This document shows positions 34,740 to 43,767 of a stretch of DNA of 64,000 bases, one piece after another. Under the pieces are notes generated by a model. It searched no databases, had not been told where the DNA came from, and saw only the letters and a program-made list of their open reading frames with translations. The stretch is from assembly GCF_001718315.1 (NCBI RefSeq), contig NZ_CP013363.1:2046001-2110000 (forward strand), written 5' to 3'. Each line of letters starts with the position of its first letter. Position 1 is the first letter of the stretch. The stretch comes from Burkholderia diffusa. Lineage in GTDB: Bacteria; Pseudomonadota; Gammaproteobacteria; Burkholderiales; Burkholderiaceae. The position numbers and the translations under genes are program-made.

Positions 34740-35309
34740 TCAGTAGAAGCCAGGGATCAGCGCCGCGACTTCGCGGCGGTACTGCGTGTACGCCGGCCCG
34801 AAATAGCCGGTGAGCCAGCTCTCCTCGACGCGTACCTTGTATGCGAGCGACGCGAACACGAGCGCGACGCCGAGCGCGCCGCGCCATTCGCCGCCGATCA
34901 GCGCGGCGCCGACCAGCGCGATCAGGCAGCCGGTGTAGATCGGATGGCGCACGAGGCCATACGGGCCGGTACGGACGAGTTCGTGGTTTTCCTTCAGCGT
35001 GACGGACACGCTCCAGTTCGTGCCGAGATGCAGCCGCGCCCACACGGAGAACAGCAGCCCCGCGACGAGCACCGCGAGCCCGCATTGCGCCTGCAGGCCG
35101 AAGCGCTGCCAGTCGGGCACGAGTGCCTGCCACGACGGATCGGGCAGGATGATCAGCGCGCCGCCGACGATCAGCGGAATCGACTGCAGCGTGCGCGAGC
35201 GCGACGCCTCCTTGCGCACGGTCGTCTTCACGGCCTGCGACGTCGCGATCCAGTAGGCGAGCCACGCGGCCCAGGGAACGACGATGGCGATGGTCTGAAC
35301 GATATTCAC
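34740..35309 (-). CDS. Isoprenylcysteine carboxyl methyltransferase-like membrane protein in the rhamnolipid operon
   Basis: A 189-residue membrane protein with about 4-5 helices. The C-terminal SAM-binding signature of the ICMT/phospholipid methyltransferase family is present: LVRTGPYGLVRHPIYTG followed by EESWLTGYFGPAYTQYRREV (both in part). A GTG at 35309 gives the best-fitting N-terminus; the ATG at 35429 would extend into rhlA coding-distal sequence. It lies between rhlA and rhlB, where I know of no characterised methyltransferase. It could methylate a lipid or the free carboxyl of a rhamnolipid precursor; this is speculation from position. Confidence 0.8.
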   Translation of the reverse strand: MNIVQTIAIVVPWAAWLAYWIATSQAVKTTVRKEASRSRTLQSIPLIVGGALIILPDPSWQALVPDWQRFGLQAQCGLAVLVAGLLFSVWARLHLGTNWSVSVTLKENHELVRTGPYGLVRHPIYTGCLIALVGAALIGGEWRGALGVALVFASLAYKVRVEESWLTGYFGPAYTQYRREVAALIPGFY

Positions 35310-35376
35310 GGCTGGCCTGCCTCGTGTGGAAGAGAATTCGGATGCGTCCGGAATGCCCGGTGCGCGACGTGCCGCG

Positions 35377-36279
35377 TCATGACGACAGCGCCACCATCGG
35401 CGCGGGCACGCATGCGTGCGCGGCGCCAAGCGCGATGCCGGCGGCGACGGGCGGCGTGCCGCAGAAGAAGTCGAGCAGCGCGGCGCGCGTGGTTTCGCGC
35501 TGCACGCGGCCTTCGATGTCGAGGAAATGGCCGGCGTCGGGAATCGTCGCGAAGCGCGCGCGTGGCACGTGCGCGGCGAGTTGGCGCACGTCGGCCGGCG
35601 TCGTGTATTCGTCGCGCTCGCCGTTCAGGAACAGCAACTCGCAACCGATGTTCGAAAACTCGCTCAGGTAGCGCTCCGGCTGCAGCGACAGGATCTGGTC
35701 GACGTGGAACGCGACCTGGTCCTGCTCGTCGCGCGGCAGGCGCGTCAGATACCGGTAGTTGTACAGCTTCATGATGCGCGGCAAATAGCGGCCGACCGTA
35801 TCGTTCAGCAGCTGCGCGGCCTTCAGGTTCTCGCCGGCCGCGATGTGGTCGCGGGCGCGCGTCACGTAGTCGACCATCGCGTCGTTCAGGAACGGCGAGA
35901 ACGAGCAGATCGCCGCGCGCCGCACGCTCGGGCACCCGCGCGCGAGCGCGAACAGCGACGCAACGCCGCCCCACGACACCGATACGAGGAACGCCGGCGC
36001 GAAGCGCTCGACCAGATACTGGAGGATCGCGGCTTCGTCGTCCTTGGTCAGGATAAAGCAGCCCGGGTTGTGCTGGCGCGACTGCCCCGCATACGGCAGG
36101 TCGAAGCAGATCGTGTTCATCCGCTCGCCGAGATACTGGACGGTCTGCCCGAACGACGCGGTCGTCGCGAGCGCGCCGTTGACGAGCATCGCCGTGTCGA
36201 ACGACGGATCGAACACGTTCCGTTCGACGTAGACCTTCAGACCATTCGGTAGCGGGACCACGTGTTTTTCGGTCGGCAT
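35377..36279 (-). CDS. rhlA: 3-(3-hydroxyalkanoyloxy)alkanoate synthase
   Basis: Condenses two 3-hydroxyacyl units to HAA, the lipid part of rhamnolipids. The 300-residue alpha/beta hydrolase carries its nucleophile in VSWGG (S102), the acid in NGERDEY (D223) and the histidine in PDAGHFLD (H251); these positions coincide with the catalytic triad known for Pseudomonas RhlA. Start at 36279 (MPTEKHVVP) follows CGGAGAA; the longer frame to 36450 is a leader artefact. First gene of the operon, preceded by the long AT-rich region. Confidence 0.93.
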   Translation of the reverse strand: MPTEKHVVPLPNGLKVYVERNVFDPSFDTAMLVNGALATTASFGQTVQYLGERMNTICFDLPYAGQSRQHNPGCFILTKDDEAAILQYLVERFAPAFLVSVSWGGVASLFALARGCPSVRRAAICSFSPFLNDAMVDYVTRARDHIAAGENLKAAQLLNDTVGRYLPRIMKLYNYRYLTRLPRDEQDQVAFHVDQILSLQPERYLSEFSNIGCELLFLNGERDEYTTPADVRQLAAHVPRARFATIPDAGHFLDIEGRVQRETTRAALLDFFCGTPPVAAGIALGAAHACVPAPMVALSS

Positions 36280-36998
36280 CGTCGTTCTCCGGTGGATGCG
36301 GCGTCTCGGCGTCGCGGCATGCTGCAAATGCACAATGGCGGGGGGCCGGCCCCGTCGAGGTCGTTGGCCGCGCCCATTGCCGACGCACCGCGAAAAAAAC
36401 CGCGGCGCCGATTCATTCCTTGTGGTGCGGCGACATACTAATACGGGCAATATTACTTACTCAAGTCATTCCAACGACCCCCTCTACTCCACCGGGAAAT
36501 ACGACCGATTAAAATATTTTCGACCTTTTTTATGTTAGACGGAATCGCCCCCCGGTCGACAGCAATCGTTTGCACCCCATCCGACCAACAATCGAATATC
36601 CACAAAATTTCCTTTAAATTCAATTCGATACCAAGATTCAATCGACCGATTGAAACGAATTACCGGAAATTACGAACGATGACACTCGTGGCTCCAATTT
36701 TCGAATTCCCTGGAATTTCACCGAGCTCCACACTCTTTCTGTGTGTAATAAATCGAATCGGGAAATTTTCGCAGCCATTGCACCGTCTTTTCAAAAACCG
36801 TTTTAAACAAACTTCAAATTATTTAACCGTCTTTCGATTCGTTTTTCCGCACCTGCACAATCGCGGTCGCAGTATCGGGGCTCAATCCGACCTCTACGCT
36901 CACCATCGGACCCCGATTTTTTGTTGATTGAACGTTCAATAAAAAATCGCTAAGCTGTCGGCTTCCAGGAACGGCCCGTCCGGGCGAAGGGAGTCGCG
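36280..36998. promoter_or_regulatory. AT-rich divergent control region of rhlA and betI
   Basis: About 720 bp between divergent rhlA and betI. From about 36420 to 36950 the base composition drops sharply in GC compared with the rest of the window, with long A/T runs. Open frames here (for example 36532-36927 +) have no ribosome site and no family signature. It should hold the rhlA operon promoter and, next to betI, the BetI operator. The composition suggests a binding platform for AT-preferring nucleoid proteins or older foreign DNA. Confidence 0.6.
36927..36940. promoter_or_regulatory. BetI operator
   Basis: A perfect 14-bp palindrome, ATTGAACGTTCAAT, 58 nt before the betI start. It has the TTGAACGTTCAA core and position known for BetI operators in bet promoters. 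Outer bases (TT.. ..AA) extend the symmetry with one mismatch. Choline is expected to release BetI from this site and derepress betIBA. Confidence 0.85.
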
Positions 36999-37583
36999 AT
37001 GCCGAAAGTCGGAATGCGAGAGATTCGTCGCGCGCAGTTGATCGACGCGACGCTGCGCTCGATCGACGAGGCCGGCCTGCCCGGCACGACACTCGCGTCG
37101 GTCGCGCAGCGCGCGAACATCTCGACGGGCATCGTCAGCCATTACTTCGGCGACAAGGACGGCCTGCTCGAAGCCACCATGCGCCACGTGCTGCGCGACC
37201 TGTGGGCCGCCACCACGCGCCGCCGCGTCGCCGCACGCAAGGACCCGCGCTCCCGGCTGCGCGCGATCGTCGCCGCGAACTTCGACGACACGCAGGTCAG
37301 CGCACCGGTGATGAAGACCTGGCTCGCGTTCTGGTCGCAGAGCATGCACGACGCGATGCTCAAGCGCCTGCAGCACGTCAACACCCGGCGCCTCCATTCG
37401 AACCTGTGCGCGGAATTCGCGAAGGCGCTGCCGCGCGCGAAGGCACGGGAAGCCGCCAGCGGCCTCGCCGCGCTGATCGACGGCCTGTGGCTGCGCGGCG
37501 CGCTCGCCGGCGGCCCGATCGACACACGGGCTGCACTGAAGCTCGCCCACGATTACATCGACCTGCTGCTCGCGTCGGACTGA
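36999..37583 (+). CDS. betI: TetR-family repressor of the bet operon
   Basis: A 194-residue TetR regulator. The N-terminal DNA-binding domain (about 8-55, [21 protein letters not shown] and [22 protein letters not shown], in part) and the C-terminal BetI-type ligand domain ([19 protein letters not shown]) are both characteristic. Choline is the expected inducer. First gene of betI-betB-betA, 32 nt before betB, with a BetI operator upstream. Confidence 0.95.
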   Translation: MPKVGMREIRRAQLIDATLRSIDEAGLPGTTLASVAQRANISTGIVSHYFGDKDGLLEATMRHVLRDLWAATTRRRVAARKDPRSRLRAIVAANFDDTQVSAPVMKTWLAFWSQSMHDAMLKRLQHVNTRRLHSNLCAEFAKALPRAKAREAASGLAALIDGLWLRGALAGGPIDTRAALKLAHDYIDLLLASD

Positions 37584-37615
37584 CGCGTCGCGCAGTCGCC
37601 CTCAAGGAGATCCTC

Positions 37616-39085
37616 ATGTCCGTATACGGTTTGCAGCGCCTCTACATCGGTGGCGGTTACGTCGACGCCACCAGCGGCAAGACTTTCGACACCTTCGATC
37701 CCGCCACCGGCGAACTGCTCGCGCAGGTGCAGCAGGCGAGCGCGGCCGACGTCGACCGCGCGGTCGCATCGGCGCAGCAAGGCCAGCGCGAATGGGCCGC
37801 GATGACCGCGATGCAGCGCTCGCGCATCCTGCGCCGCGCGGTCGACCTGCTGCGCGAACGCAACGACGAACTCGCGACGATCGAGACGCGCGACACCGGC
37901 AAGCCGATCGGCGAGACGCTCGCCGTCGACATCGTCACCGGCGCGGACGTGATCGAGTACTACGCGGGCCTCGCGACCGCGATCGAGGGGCTGCAGGTGC
38001 CGCTGCGCGCCGAGTCGTTCGTCTATACGCGACGCGAGCCGCTCGGCGTGTGTGCGGGCATCGGCGCATGGAACTACCCGATCCAGATCGCGTGCTGGAA
38101 GACGGCGCCCGCCCTCGCGGCCGGCAACGCGATGGTGTTCAAGCCGAGCGAAGTCACGCCGCTCACCGCACTGAAGCTCGCGGAAATCTATACGGAAGCC
38201 GGCGTGCCGGCCGGCGTGTTCAACGTCGTGCAGGGCGACGGTTCGGTCGGCGCGCTGCTGACGGGTCATCCGGACATCGCGAAGGTGTCGTTCACCGGCG
38301 GCGTCGAGACCGGCAAGAGGGTGATGTCGCTGGCCGGCGCATCGTCGCTGAAGGAAGTGACGATGGAGCTCGGCGGCAAGTCGCCGCTGATCGTGTTCGA
38401 CGATGCCGACCTCGACCGCGCCGCCGACATCGCGGTCACCGCCAATTTCTTCAGCTCGGGCCAGGTCTGCACCAACGGCACGCGCGTGTTCGTGCACCGC
38501 TCGGTCAAGGACGCGTTCACGCAGAAGGTGCTGGAACGCGTGAAGCGCATCCGTGTCGGCAAGCCGACCGACGCCGACACCAACTTCGGCCCGCTCGTAT
38601 CGGCCGCGCAGCTCGACAAGGTGCTCGGTTTCATCGAGAGCGGCAAGGCCGAAGGCGCGAAGCTGCTCGCGGGCGGCACGCGCCTGACCGACGGCCACTT
38701 CGGCAGCGGCCAGTACGTCGCGCCGACCGTGTTCGGCGACTGCCGCGACGACATGAAGATCGTCCGCGAAGAGATCTTCGGGCCGGTGATGAGCATCCTC
38801 GATTTCGAATCGGAGGACGAAGTGATTGCCCGCGCGAACGACACGCACTACGGCCTCGCGGCCGGCGTCGTGACCGAGAACCTGTCGCGCGCGCACCGCA
38901 CGATCCACCGCCTCGAAGCCGGCATCTGCTGGATCAACACGTGGGGCGAATCGCCGGCCGAGATGCCGGTTGGCGGATACAAGCAATCCGGTGTCGGACG
39001 CGAGAACGGCATCACGACGCTCGAGCACTACACTCGAATCAAATCGGTGCAGGTCGAGCTCGGCCGCTACAACCCGGTGTTTTGA
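37616..39085 (+). CDS. betB: Betaine aldehyde dehydrogenase
   Basis: Oxidises betaine aldehyde to glycine betaine with NAD(P). The 489-residue aldehyde dehydrogenase has the catalytic glutamate in MELGGKSPL and cysteine in [15 protein letters not shown], plus the family motif [21 protein letters not shown] (here GAWNYPIQ). Start at 37616 follows AAGGAGATCCTC; the longer frame to 37202 lies in betI. It supplies betaine for osmoprotection and for the gbc pathway encoded 30 kb upstream. Confidence 0.96.
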   Translation: MSVYGLQRLYIGGGYVDATSGKTFDTFDPATGELLAQVQQASAADVDRAVASAQQGQREWAAMTAMQRSRILRRAVDLLRERNDELATIETRDTGKPIGETLAVDIVTGADVIEYYAGLATAIEGLQVPLRAESFVYTRREPLGVCAGIGAWNYPIQIACWKTAPALAAGNAMVFKPSEVTPLTALKLAEIYTEAGVPAGVFNVVQGDGSVGALLTGHPDIAKVSFTGGVETGKRVMSLAGASSLKEVTMELGGKSPLIVFDDADLDRAADIAVTANFFSSGQVCTNGTRVFVHRSVKDAFTQKVLERVKRIRVGKPTDADTNFGPLVSAAQLDKVLGFIESGKAEGAKLLAGGTRLTDGHFGSGQYVAPTVFGDCRDDMKIVREEIFGPVMSILDFESEDEVIARANDTHYGLAAGVVTENLSRAHRTIHRLEAGICWINTWGESPAEMPVGGYKQSGVGRENGITTLEHYTRIKSVQVELGRYNPVF

Positions 39086-39107
39086 GAACGACAGGAGATT
39101 CCCCGTC

Positions 39108-40808
39108 ATGACGACACGCGAATACGACTACATCATCTGCGGCGCTGGTTCCGCGGGCAACGTGCTCGCGACGCGCCTGACGGAAGATCCGAACGTCACG
39201 GTGCTGCTGCTCGAAGCGGGCGGCCCCGACTACCGCTTCGACTTCCGTACGCAGATGCCGGCGGCACTCGCCTATCCGCTGCAGGGCCGTCGCTACAACT
39301 GGGCCTACGAGACCGATCCCGAGCCGCACATGGACAACCGCCGGATGGAATGCGGCCGCGGCAAGGGGCTCGGCGGCTCGTCGCTGATCAACGGGATGTG
39401 CTACATCCGCGGCAACGCGCTCGACTACGACAACTGGGCGACGCACAAGGGGCTCGAGAACTGGACGTATCTCGATTGCCTGCCGTACTTCAAGAAGGCC
39501 GAGACGCGCGACGTCGGCCCGAACGACTATCACGGCGGCGACGGCCCCGTATCGGTCACGACCAGCAAGCCCGGCGTGAATCCGCTGTTCGAGGCGATGG
39601 TCGATGCGGGCGTGCAGGCCGGCTATCCGCGCACCGACGACCTGAACGGCTATCAGCAGGAAGGCTTCGGCCCGATGGACCGCACCGTCACGCCGAAGGG
39701 CCGCCGCGCGAGCACCGCGCGCGGCTACCTCGACCAGGCGAAGGTGCGGCCCAACCTCGAGATCGTCACGCATGCGCTCGCCGACCGCATCCTGTTCGAC
39801 GGCAAGCGCGCATCGGGCGTCACGTATCTGCGCGGCAGCGAGCGCGCGACCGCGCATGCGCGCCGCGAAGTGCTCGTGTGCAGCGGCGCGATCGCGTCGC
39901 CGCAACTGCTGCAACGCTCGGGCGTCGGCCCCGGCGCGTGGCTCAAGGAACTCGACATCCCGATCGTGCTCGACCTGCCCGGCGTCGGCCAGAACCTGCA
40001 GGATCACCTGGAGATGTATATCCAGTACGAGTGCAAGGAGCCGGTGTCGCTGTATCCGGCGCTCAAGTGGTGGAACCAGCCGAAGATCGGCCTCGAATGG
40101 ATGCTGAACGGCACCGGTCTCGGCGCGAGCAACCACTTCGAAGCAGGCGGCTTCATCCGCACGCGCGACGACGACCTGTGGCCGAACATCCAGTATCACT
40201 TCCTGCCCGTCGCGATCAACTACAACGGCTCGAATGCGATCGAGATGCATGGCTTCCAGGCGCACGTCGGCTCGATGCGTTCGCCGAGCCGCGGCCGCGT
40301 GAAACTGCGCTCGCGCGATCCGAACGATCATCCGAGCATCCTGTTCAACTACATGGCCGAAGCGCTCGACTGGCGCGAGTTCCGCGATGCGATCCGTGCG
40401 ACGCGCGAGATCATGCGGCAGCCCGCGCTCGACCGGTATCGCGGCCGCGAACTGAACCCGGGCGCCGACTGCAAGACCGACAAGGAACTCGACGCCTTCG
40501 TGCGGGCCCGCGCGGAGACCGCGTTCCATCCGTCGTGCTCGTGCAAGATGGGCTATGACGACATGGCCGTCGTCGACGAAGAAGGCCGTGTGCACGGGCT
40601 GGAAGGCCTGCGTGTGGTCGATGCGTCGATCATGCCGATCATCACGACCGGCAACCTCAACGCCCCGACGATCATGATCGCGGAGAAGATCGCCGACAAG
40701 ATTCGCGGCCGCAAGCCGCTGGCGCGCGTCGACGTGCCCTACTTCGTCGCGAACGGTGCGATGGCGCGCAATGTCGCGAAGGCGGTGCGGCAGCCGGAGA
40801 CGGTGTAA
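39108..40808 (+). CDS. betA: Choline dehydrogenase
   Basis: Membrane-associated GMC flavoenzyme oxidising choline to betaine aldehyde (and onwards). The 566-residue chain has the FAD-binding N-terminus [22 protein letters not shown] signature 1 ([15 protein letters not shown]), signature 2 ([22 protein letters not shown], in part) and the catalytic His in [10 protein letters not shown] near the C-terminus. ATG at 39108 follows ACAGGAGATTCC, 22 nt after betB. Last gene of the operon, closed by a strong terminator. Confidence 0.96.
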   Translation: MTTREYDYIICGAGSAGNVLATRLTEDPNVTVLLLEAGGPDYRFDFRTQMPAALAYPLQGRRYNWAYETDPEPHMDNRRMECGRGKGLGGSSLINGMCYIRGNALDYDNWATHKGLENWTYLDCLPYFKKAETRDVGPNDYHGGDGPVSVTTSKPGVNPLFEAMVDAGVQAGYPRTDDLNGYQQEGFGPMDRTVTPKGRRASTARGYLDQAKVRPNLEIVTHALADRILFDGKRASGVTYLRGSERATAHARREVLVCSGAIASPQLLQRSGVGPGAWLKELDIPIVLDLPGVGQNLQDHLEMYIQYECKEPVSLYPALKWWNQPKIGLEWMLNGTGLGASNHFEAGGFIRTRDDDLWPNIQYHFLPVAINYNGSNAIEMHGFQAHVGSMRSPSRGRVKLRSRDPNDHPSILFNYMAEALDWREFRDAIRATREIMRQPALDRYRGRELNPGADCKTDKELDAFVRARAETAFHPSCSCKMGYDDMAVVDEEGRVHGLEGLRVVDASIMPIITTGNLNAPTIMIAEKIADKIRGRKPLARVDVPYFVANGAMARNVAKAVRQPETV

Positions 40809-40847
40809 CCGCGCGAGCGCCCTCTCCGGTGCGCATCAGCAACACCC

Positions 40848-40881
40848 ACGGCTCGTGGCGTTCTCGCCGCGAGCCGTTTTT
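40848..40881. terminator. Strong terminator after betA
   Basis: ACGGCTCG (40848-40855) pairs with CGAGCCGT (40870-40877); a G-T pair and GGCG/CGCC extend it to 13 pairs around a TTCT loop, followed by T5. It lies between betA and the convergent gene at 40886 and ends only 4 nt before that gene's stop codon. Confidence 0.9.
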
Positions 40882-40885
40882 CATT

Positions 40886-41998
40886 TCATTGGGCGCGCTC
40901 GCCGCCCGTACTGAAGCGCGTGATCGCAGCCACCCTCGGCCGCACGCGTTTCGCGCGCACGATCGGATTCGATCGCGACGTCAGGCTCATCGCGCCGCGT
41001 AGCTGATCGAACGCGACATCCTCCTGCCTCCCGAAGCGGCCGATCGCCGGCCACGCGAGCGTGTCATCGAGCCAAGCCTCCCACGCGTCGCCATGAAAAC
41101 ACCGCGCGAACTCGCGCACCATGCCCGGCGCCGCGATCACGATGCCCGCCAGCAGGTAATACGCCCAGAAACTGCCCGCGCCGACGAGCCGGTCAAGCCG
41201 GCACACGGACACCGCCGCGAGCAGCCCGTCCACCGACGCGAGATCGGTGCGTCGTTCGCGAATCGCCCGTGCGACCAGATTGTGTCGACCGCCATACGCG
41301 GCGAAGGAAATCCCGTTGCCGGCCGCAAGCTGGGCGCAGAACATCGCGAGCGCGGCCATCTCGTCGATGCGCGCGGCATCGTCGCGCGGCCCGCAGACGC
41401 GCAGCACGATCGCGTCGATGACGGCCCCCGGCCCGGCCGACGGCTCCACGCAGGCCGCCGCGACGGCCGCACGTCGTTCTCTCAGGTTCTTCGCAAGCGG
41501 CGGCCCTTCACCGTTCGCGAGTCGCTCCCGCATTTTGTGCGTGTCGATTTCGTCGCTGCCTGGCGTGACGCCGCCGGCAATCCGCTCGAGCGCTGCCCAG
41601 CCGTCGTTCGGATCGTCGAAGGCCCACGCATCGATGAAGCCATGCGCCGCTTCGAATGCCGCACGCGATCCCGGGCAGCATCGCTCCGCGTGCGCAAGCT
41701 GCCGCGCATCGGGAACGTGCATGCACGCATCGGTCGCATCGCACGCACACCCGCCACCGTCCGTTGCAATCCACGGCGCGAATTCGCGCAGGACAGCGAT
41801 CGCGTCATGCGACAGGTTCGCGCCGACGCGCACGCGAGCCGCGTGCGTCGGCTTGACGGCCGTCGCGCCGACGTCGTCAGTCGTCACGCAAGCCGCGTCG
41901 TTCAGGTATTCGATCAGGTACTGCAGCCACGCGGCCGTGCGCAGCCGGTCGGGCGTCGCAGCGCGGGCATCGCCATACTTCGCTGGGTCGGTGAGCAT
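40886..41998 (-). CDS. Uncharacterised 370-residue protein
   Basis: No family recognised. Start at 41998 (MLTDPAKYGD) is preferred; a longer frame continues to 42199 through a run of 13 C and reads as low-complexity. The protein is mostly soluble, has a Cys/Asp cluster (GGGCACDATDAC ... ERCCPGSR) at about 95-130 and one hydrophobic stretch near 275-300 (SFWAYYLLAGIVIAAPGMV). Codon use is normal for the genome. It is convergent with betA and transcribed in the direction of the upstream PraB-like gene. The poly-C tract 75 nt before the start may affect expression. Confidence 0.6.
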   Translation of the reverse strand: MLTDPAKYGDARAATPDRLRTAAWLQYLIEYLNDAACVTTDDVGATAVKPTHAARVRVGANLSHDAIAVLREFAPWIATDGGGCACDATDACMHVPDARQLAHAERCCPGSRAAFEAAHGFIDAWAFDDPNDGWAALERIAGGVTPGSDEIDTHKMRERLANGEGPPLAKNLRERRAAVAAACVEPSAGPGAVIDAIVLRVCGPRDDAARIDEMAALAMFCAQLAAGNGISFAAYGGRHNLVARAIRERRTDLASVDGLLAAVSVCRLDRLVGAGSFWAYYLLAGIVIAAPGMVREFARCFHGDAWEAWLDDTLAWPAIGRFGRQEDVAFDQLRGAMSLTSRSNPIVRAKRVRPRVAAITRFSTGGERAQ

Positions 41999-42072
41999 GG
42001 GTGGTCCGGAATGGTTTTGGCAAGTCGAAGTAATTGTTCTGTATCCGTCGTCGCAGGCGGCACGGTGCGTCG

Positions 42073-42085
42073 CCCCCCCCCCCCC
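42073..42085. repeat. Homopolymeric tract of 13 C
   Basis: Thirteen consecutive C on the + strand (poly-G in the transcript of the gene starting at 41998), about 75 nt upstream of its start codon. Tracts of this length slip during replication, so promoter or leader length may vary between cells; it is also a common place for assembly error. Confidence 0.9.
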
Positions 42086-42242
42086 TGCATGACCGTCCGC
42101 ATCGGATCGCGAGGCAGGCGGCCGGCCGGTCGTCACGCCGATACGCGCGACGACGCGCATGCGTCGCGAAACCGGGTCGCCCGCCGCGCATCGTTGCACG
42201 GCCCTCGTCCCTGGCGGGCGCCCGGTTCCGCTCGTGCGACGC

Positions 42243-42746
42243 TTACTGCACGTGGAACTTCGGCGACGTGGCGACCGTGCCGCTGACCGTGCAGTCCGGC
42301 GTCAACACCGCGTTATTGAACGTCAGCGACGAATTCGGATCGCTCCACGTCGTCACGACCTTGCTCGGCCCGCAGGTGCCGAGCAGCGAAACGGTCACCT
42401 TCGCGTTGTTGATCGACAGCTGCGTCGTGCTGTCGGCCTGCCCCGTCCACGGCGCCGCGCTGGTTGCGCTGCCGCTGATCAGGCCACACGTCGCGGCGCC
42501 CGTGAACGTCGTCGACGTGATGTTGACGATGCCCGTCGACGAGATCGTGCCGTTGAACGTCGCGTTGCAGGTCGCGTTGATCGAGCCCTTGGCCAGGACC
42601 GTGAGCCCCGTCGCGGAGAACGGCTCCCCGTTCGGGTTCATGGCCTGCCCGTCGGCGCGCGAGACGGTCACGGCGAAAGCAGGCGCGGCCGACACCGCGG
42701 TGAACGCCACTGCAGCAACAAGCGATACGATTTTGCGAATGCTCAT
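42243..42746 (-). CDS. PraB-like secreted protein (alkane-oxidation-activator family)
   Basis: A 167-residue exported protein: signal peptide MSIRKIVSLVAAVAFTAVSA, cleaved near AFA-V, then a beta-rich domain with Thr/Ser/Asn-rich repeats and paired cysteines (INATCNATFNGTISSTG; FTGAATCGLISG; LLGTCGPSK; LTPDCTVSG). The pattern resembles PraA/PraB-type secreted proteins of pseudomonads, reported to promote hydrocarbon use and surface activity. This link is by recollection of family pattern, hence moderate confidence. Start at 42746 has GGGGGCAG upstream. It precedes nothing on its strand except the 370-residue gene. Confidence 0.6.
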   Translation of the reverse strand: MSIRKIVSLVAAVAFTAVSAAPAFAVTVSRADGQAMNPNGEPFSATGLTVLAKGSINATCNATFNGTISSTGIVNITSTTFTGAATCGLISGSATSAAPWTGQADSTTQLSINNAKVTVSLLGTCGPSKVVTTWSDPNSSLTFNNAVLTPDCTVSGTVATSPKFHVQ

Positions 42747-42869
42747 TTGAACTGCCCCCTCTCTCTACACAAATGGCGGCATGCCGCCAGGAACGCGACG
42801 CCCCGGCCGGATCGGCCCGGCCGCTCGGTCGCAGGAAGCCGCCGGCGCGCGCGATGCACGCCGGACGGC

Positions 42870-43694
42870 TCAGAACTTGTAGGAAATCCCGACGAACGTG
42901 ATCAGCGGATCGGCCTTCAGCCGCGTGCGCGTGGTCGCAAGTGTCGAGCCGTCCGCGGCCTTGATCACGAGCGACGAGTACGTCTTCAACGGCATGTACG
43001 TGAGCGTTGCCGTCAGCCCCCAGTGCTTGTCGATTGCGTAGCTCGCGCCGATGTTGTAGACCGGCGTGAACGACGACGACGCCTTGCCCTCCACCGACGT
43101 CGGCCCCGGCTTGCCGGCGCCGGCCGCGAGCACGCTGCCGAGGTTCTCGTTGATGTCCCTCGCGAAGTTGCCGTTCAGTTCGATGTTGCTGAACCAGCTG
43201 TAGGCCACGCCGATCCCGACGAACGGGCGAAACTTCGCGGTCGGTGCATTGAAGTAGTACTGCAGAATGATCGTCGGGCTCCATTGCCGCGCATTCTTCA
43301 CGGCCGGCTGGTTCGACGGATTGTCCATGTTGACGCTGCCGAGCGAGCCCGCCGGGCCCGGCGGCCGGATCACGCCGTGCCCGGTCAGCGTGAACTCGGG
43401 CGGCACGCCGAGCACGGACGTCACCGCGATATGGTCGGTGAAGAAGTGCGTGAGCGTGAGGCCGACCGTATCGGCGTTGTTGACGGTCAGGCTCGTGCCC
43501 GGCGACGTGAACGACCCGGGCAGCCGCAGCGGCCCGTTGATCGGCATGCTCGCGAGATTCGTCGTCAGCCCGTTGGTCGAATCCTGCGGCATGATGTGCA
43601 GCCAGCCCAGCGTCGCGACGTTGTCGCCCGCCTGCTGGGCCGATGCGAGCATCGACACGCCTGCGACGACACCCGCGACAATCAGCTTCTTCAT
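42870..43694 (-). CDS. OmpW-family outer membrane porin
   Basis: A 274-residue outer membrane beta-barrel with signal peptide (MKKLIVAGVVAGVSMLASA). It shows OmpW features: GDNVATLGWLHIMPQDS near the N-terminus, LTLTHFFTDHIAVTSVLGVPP, TIILQYYFNAPTAKFRPFVGIGVAYSWF (in part) and a C-terminal aromatic FVGISYKF. OmpW proteins form small channels for hydrophobic compounds. Start at 43694 follows GGGGGAG. Between the PraB-like and DUF2957 genes on the same strand; together they look like a cell-surface set for hydrophobic substrates. Confidence 0.92.
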   Translation of the reverse strand: MKKLIVAGVVAGVSMLASAQQAGDNVATLGWLHIMPQDSTNGLTTNLASMPINGPLRLPGSFTSPGTSLTVNNADTVGLTLTHFFTDHIAVTSVLGVPPEFTLTGHGVIRPPGPAGSLGSVNMDNPSNQPAVKNARQWSPTIILQYYFNAPTAKFRPFVGIGVAYSWFSNIELNGNFARDINENLGSVLAAGAGKPGPTSVEGKASSSFTPVYNIGASYAIDKHWGLTATLTYMPLKTYSSLVIKAADGSTLATTRTRLKADPLITFVGISYKF

Positions 43695-43767
43695 GAAGTC
43701 TCCCCCTCATTCTGCCGGCGCGCCGCGCAGCCATGCGCGACGCCGCCGTGTCTCCATGCACGCGCGA

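Noticed and set aside
36532-36927. A 131-codon frame in the AT-rich region upstream of betI
   Set aside because: No ribosome site, no family signature and frame composition typical of random AT-rich DNA.
42002-42199. N-terminal extension of the 370-residue protein to 42199
   Set aside because: It reads through the 13-C tract, adds low-complexity residues and lacks a ribosome site; the start at 41998 was preferred.
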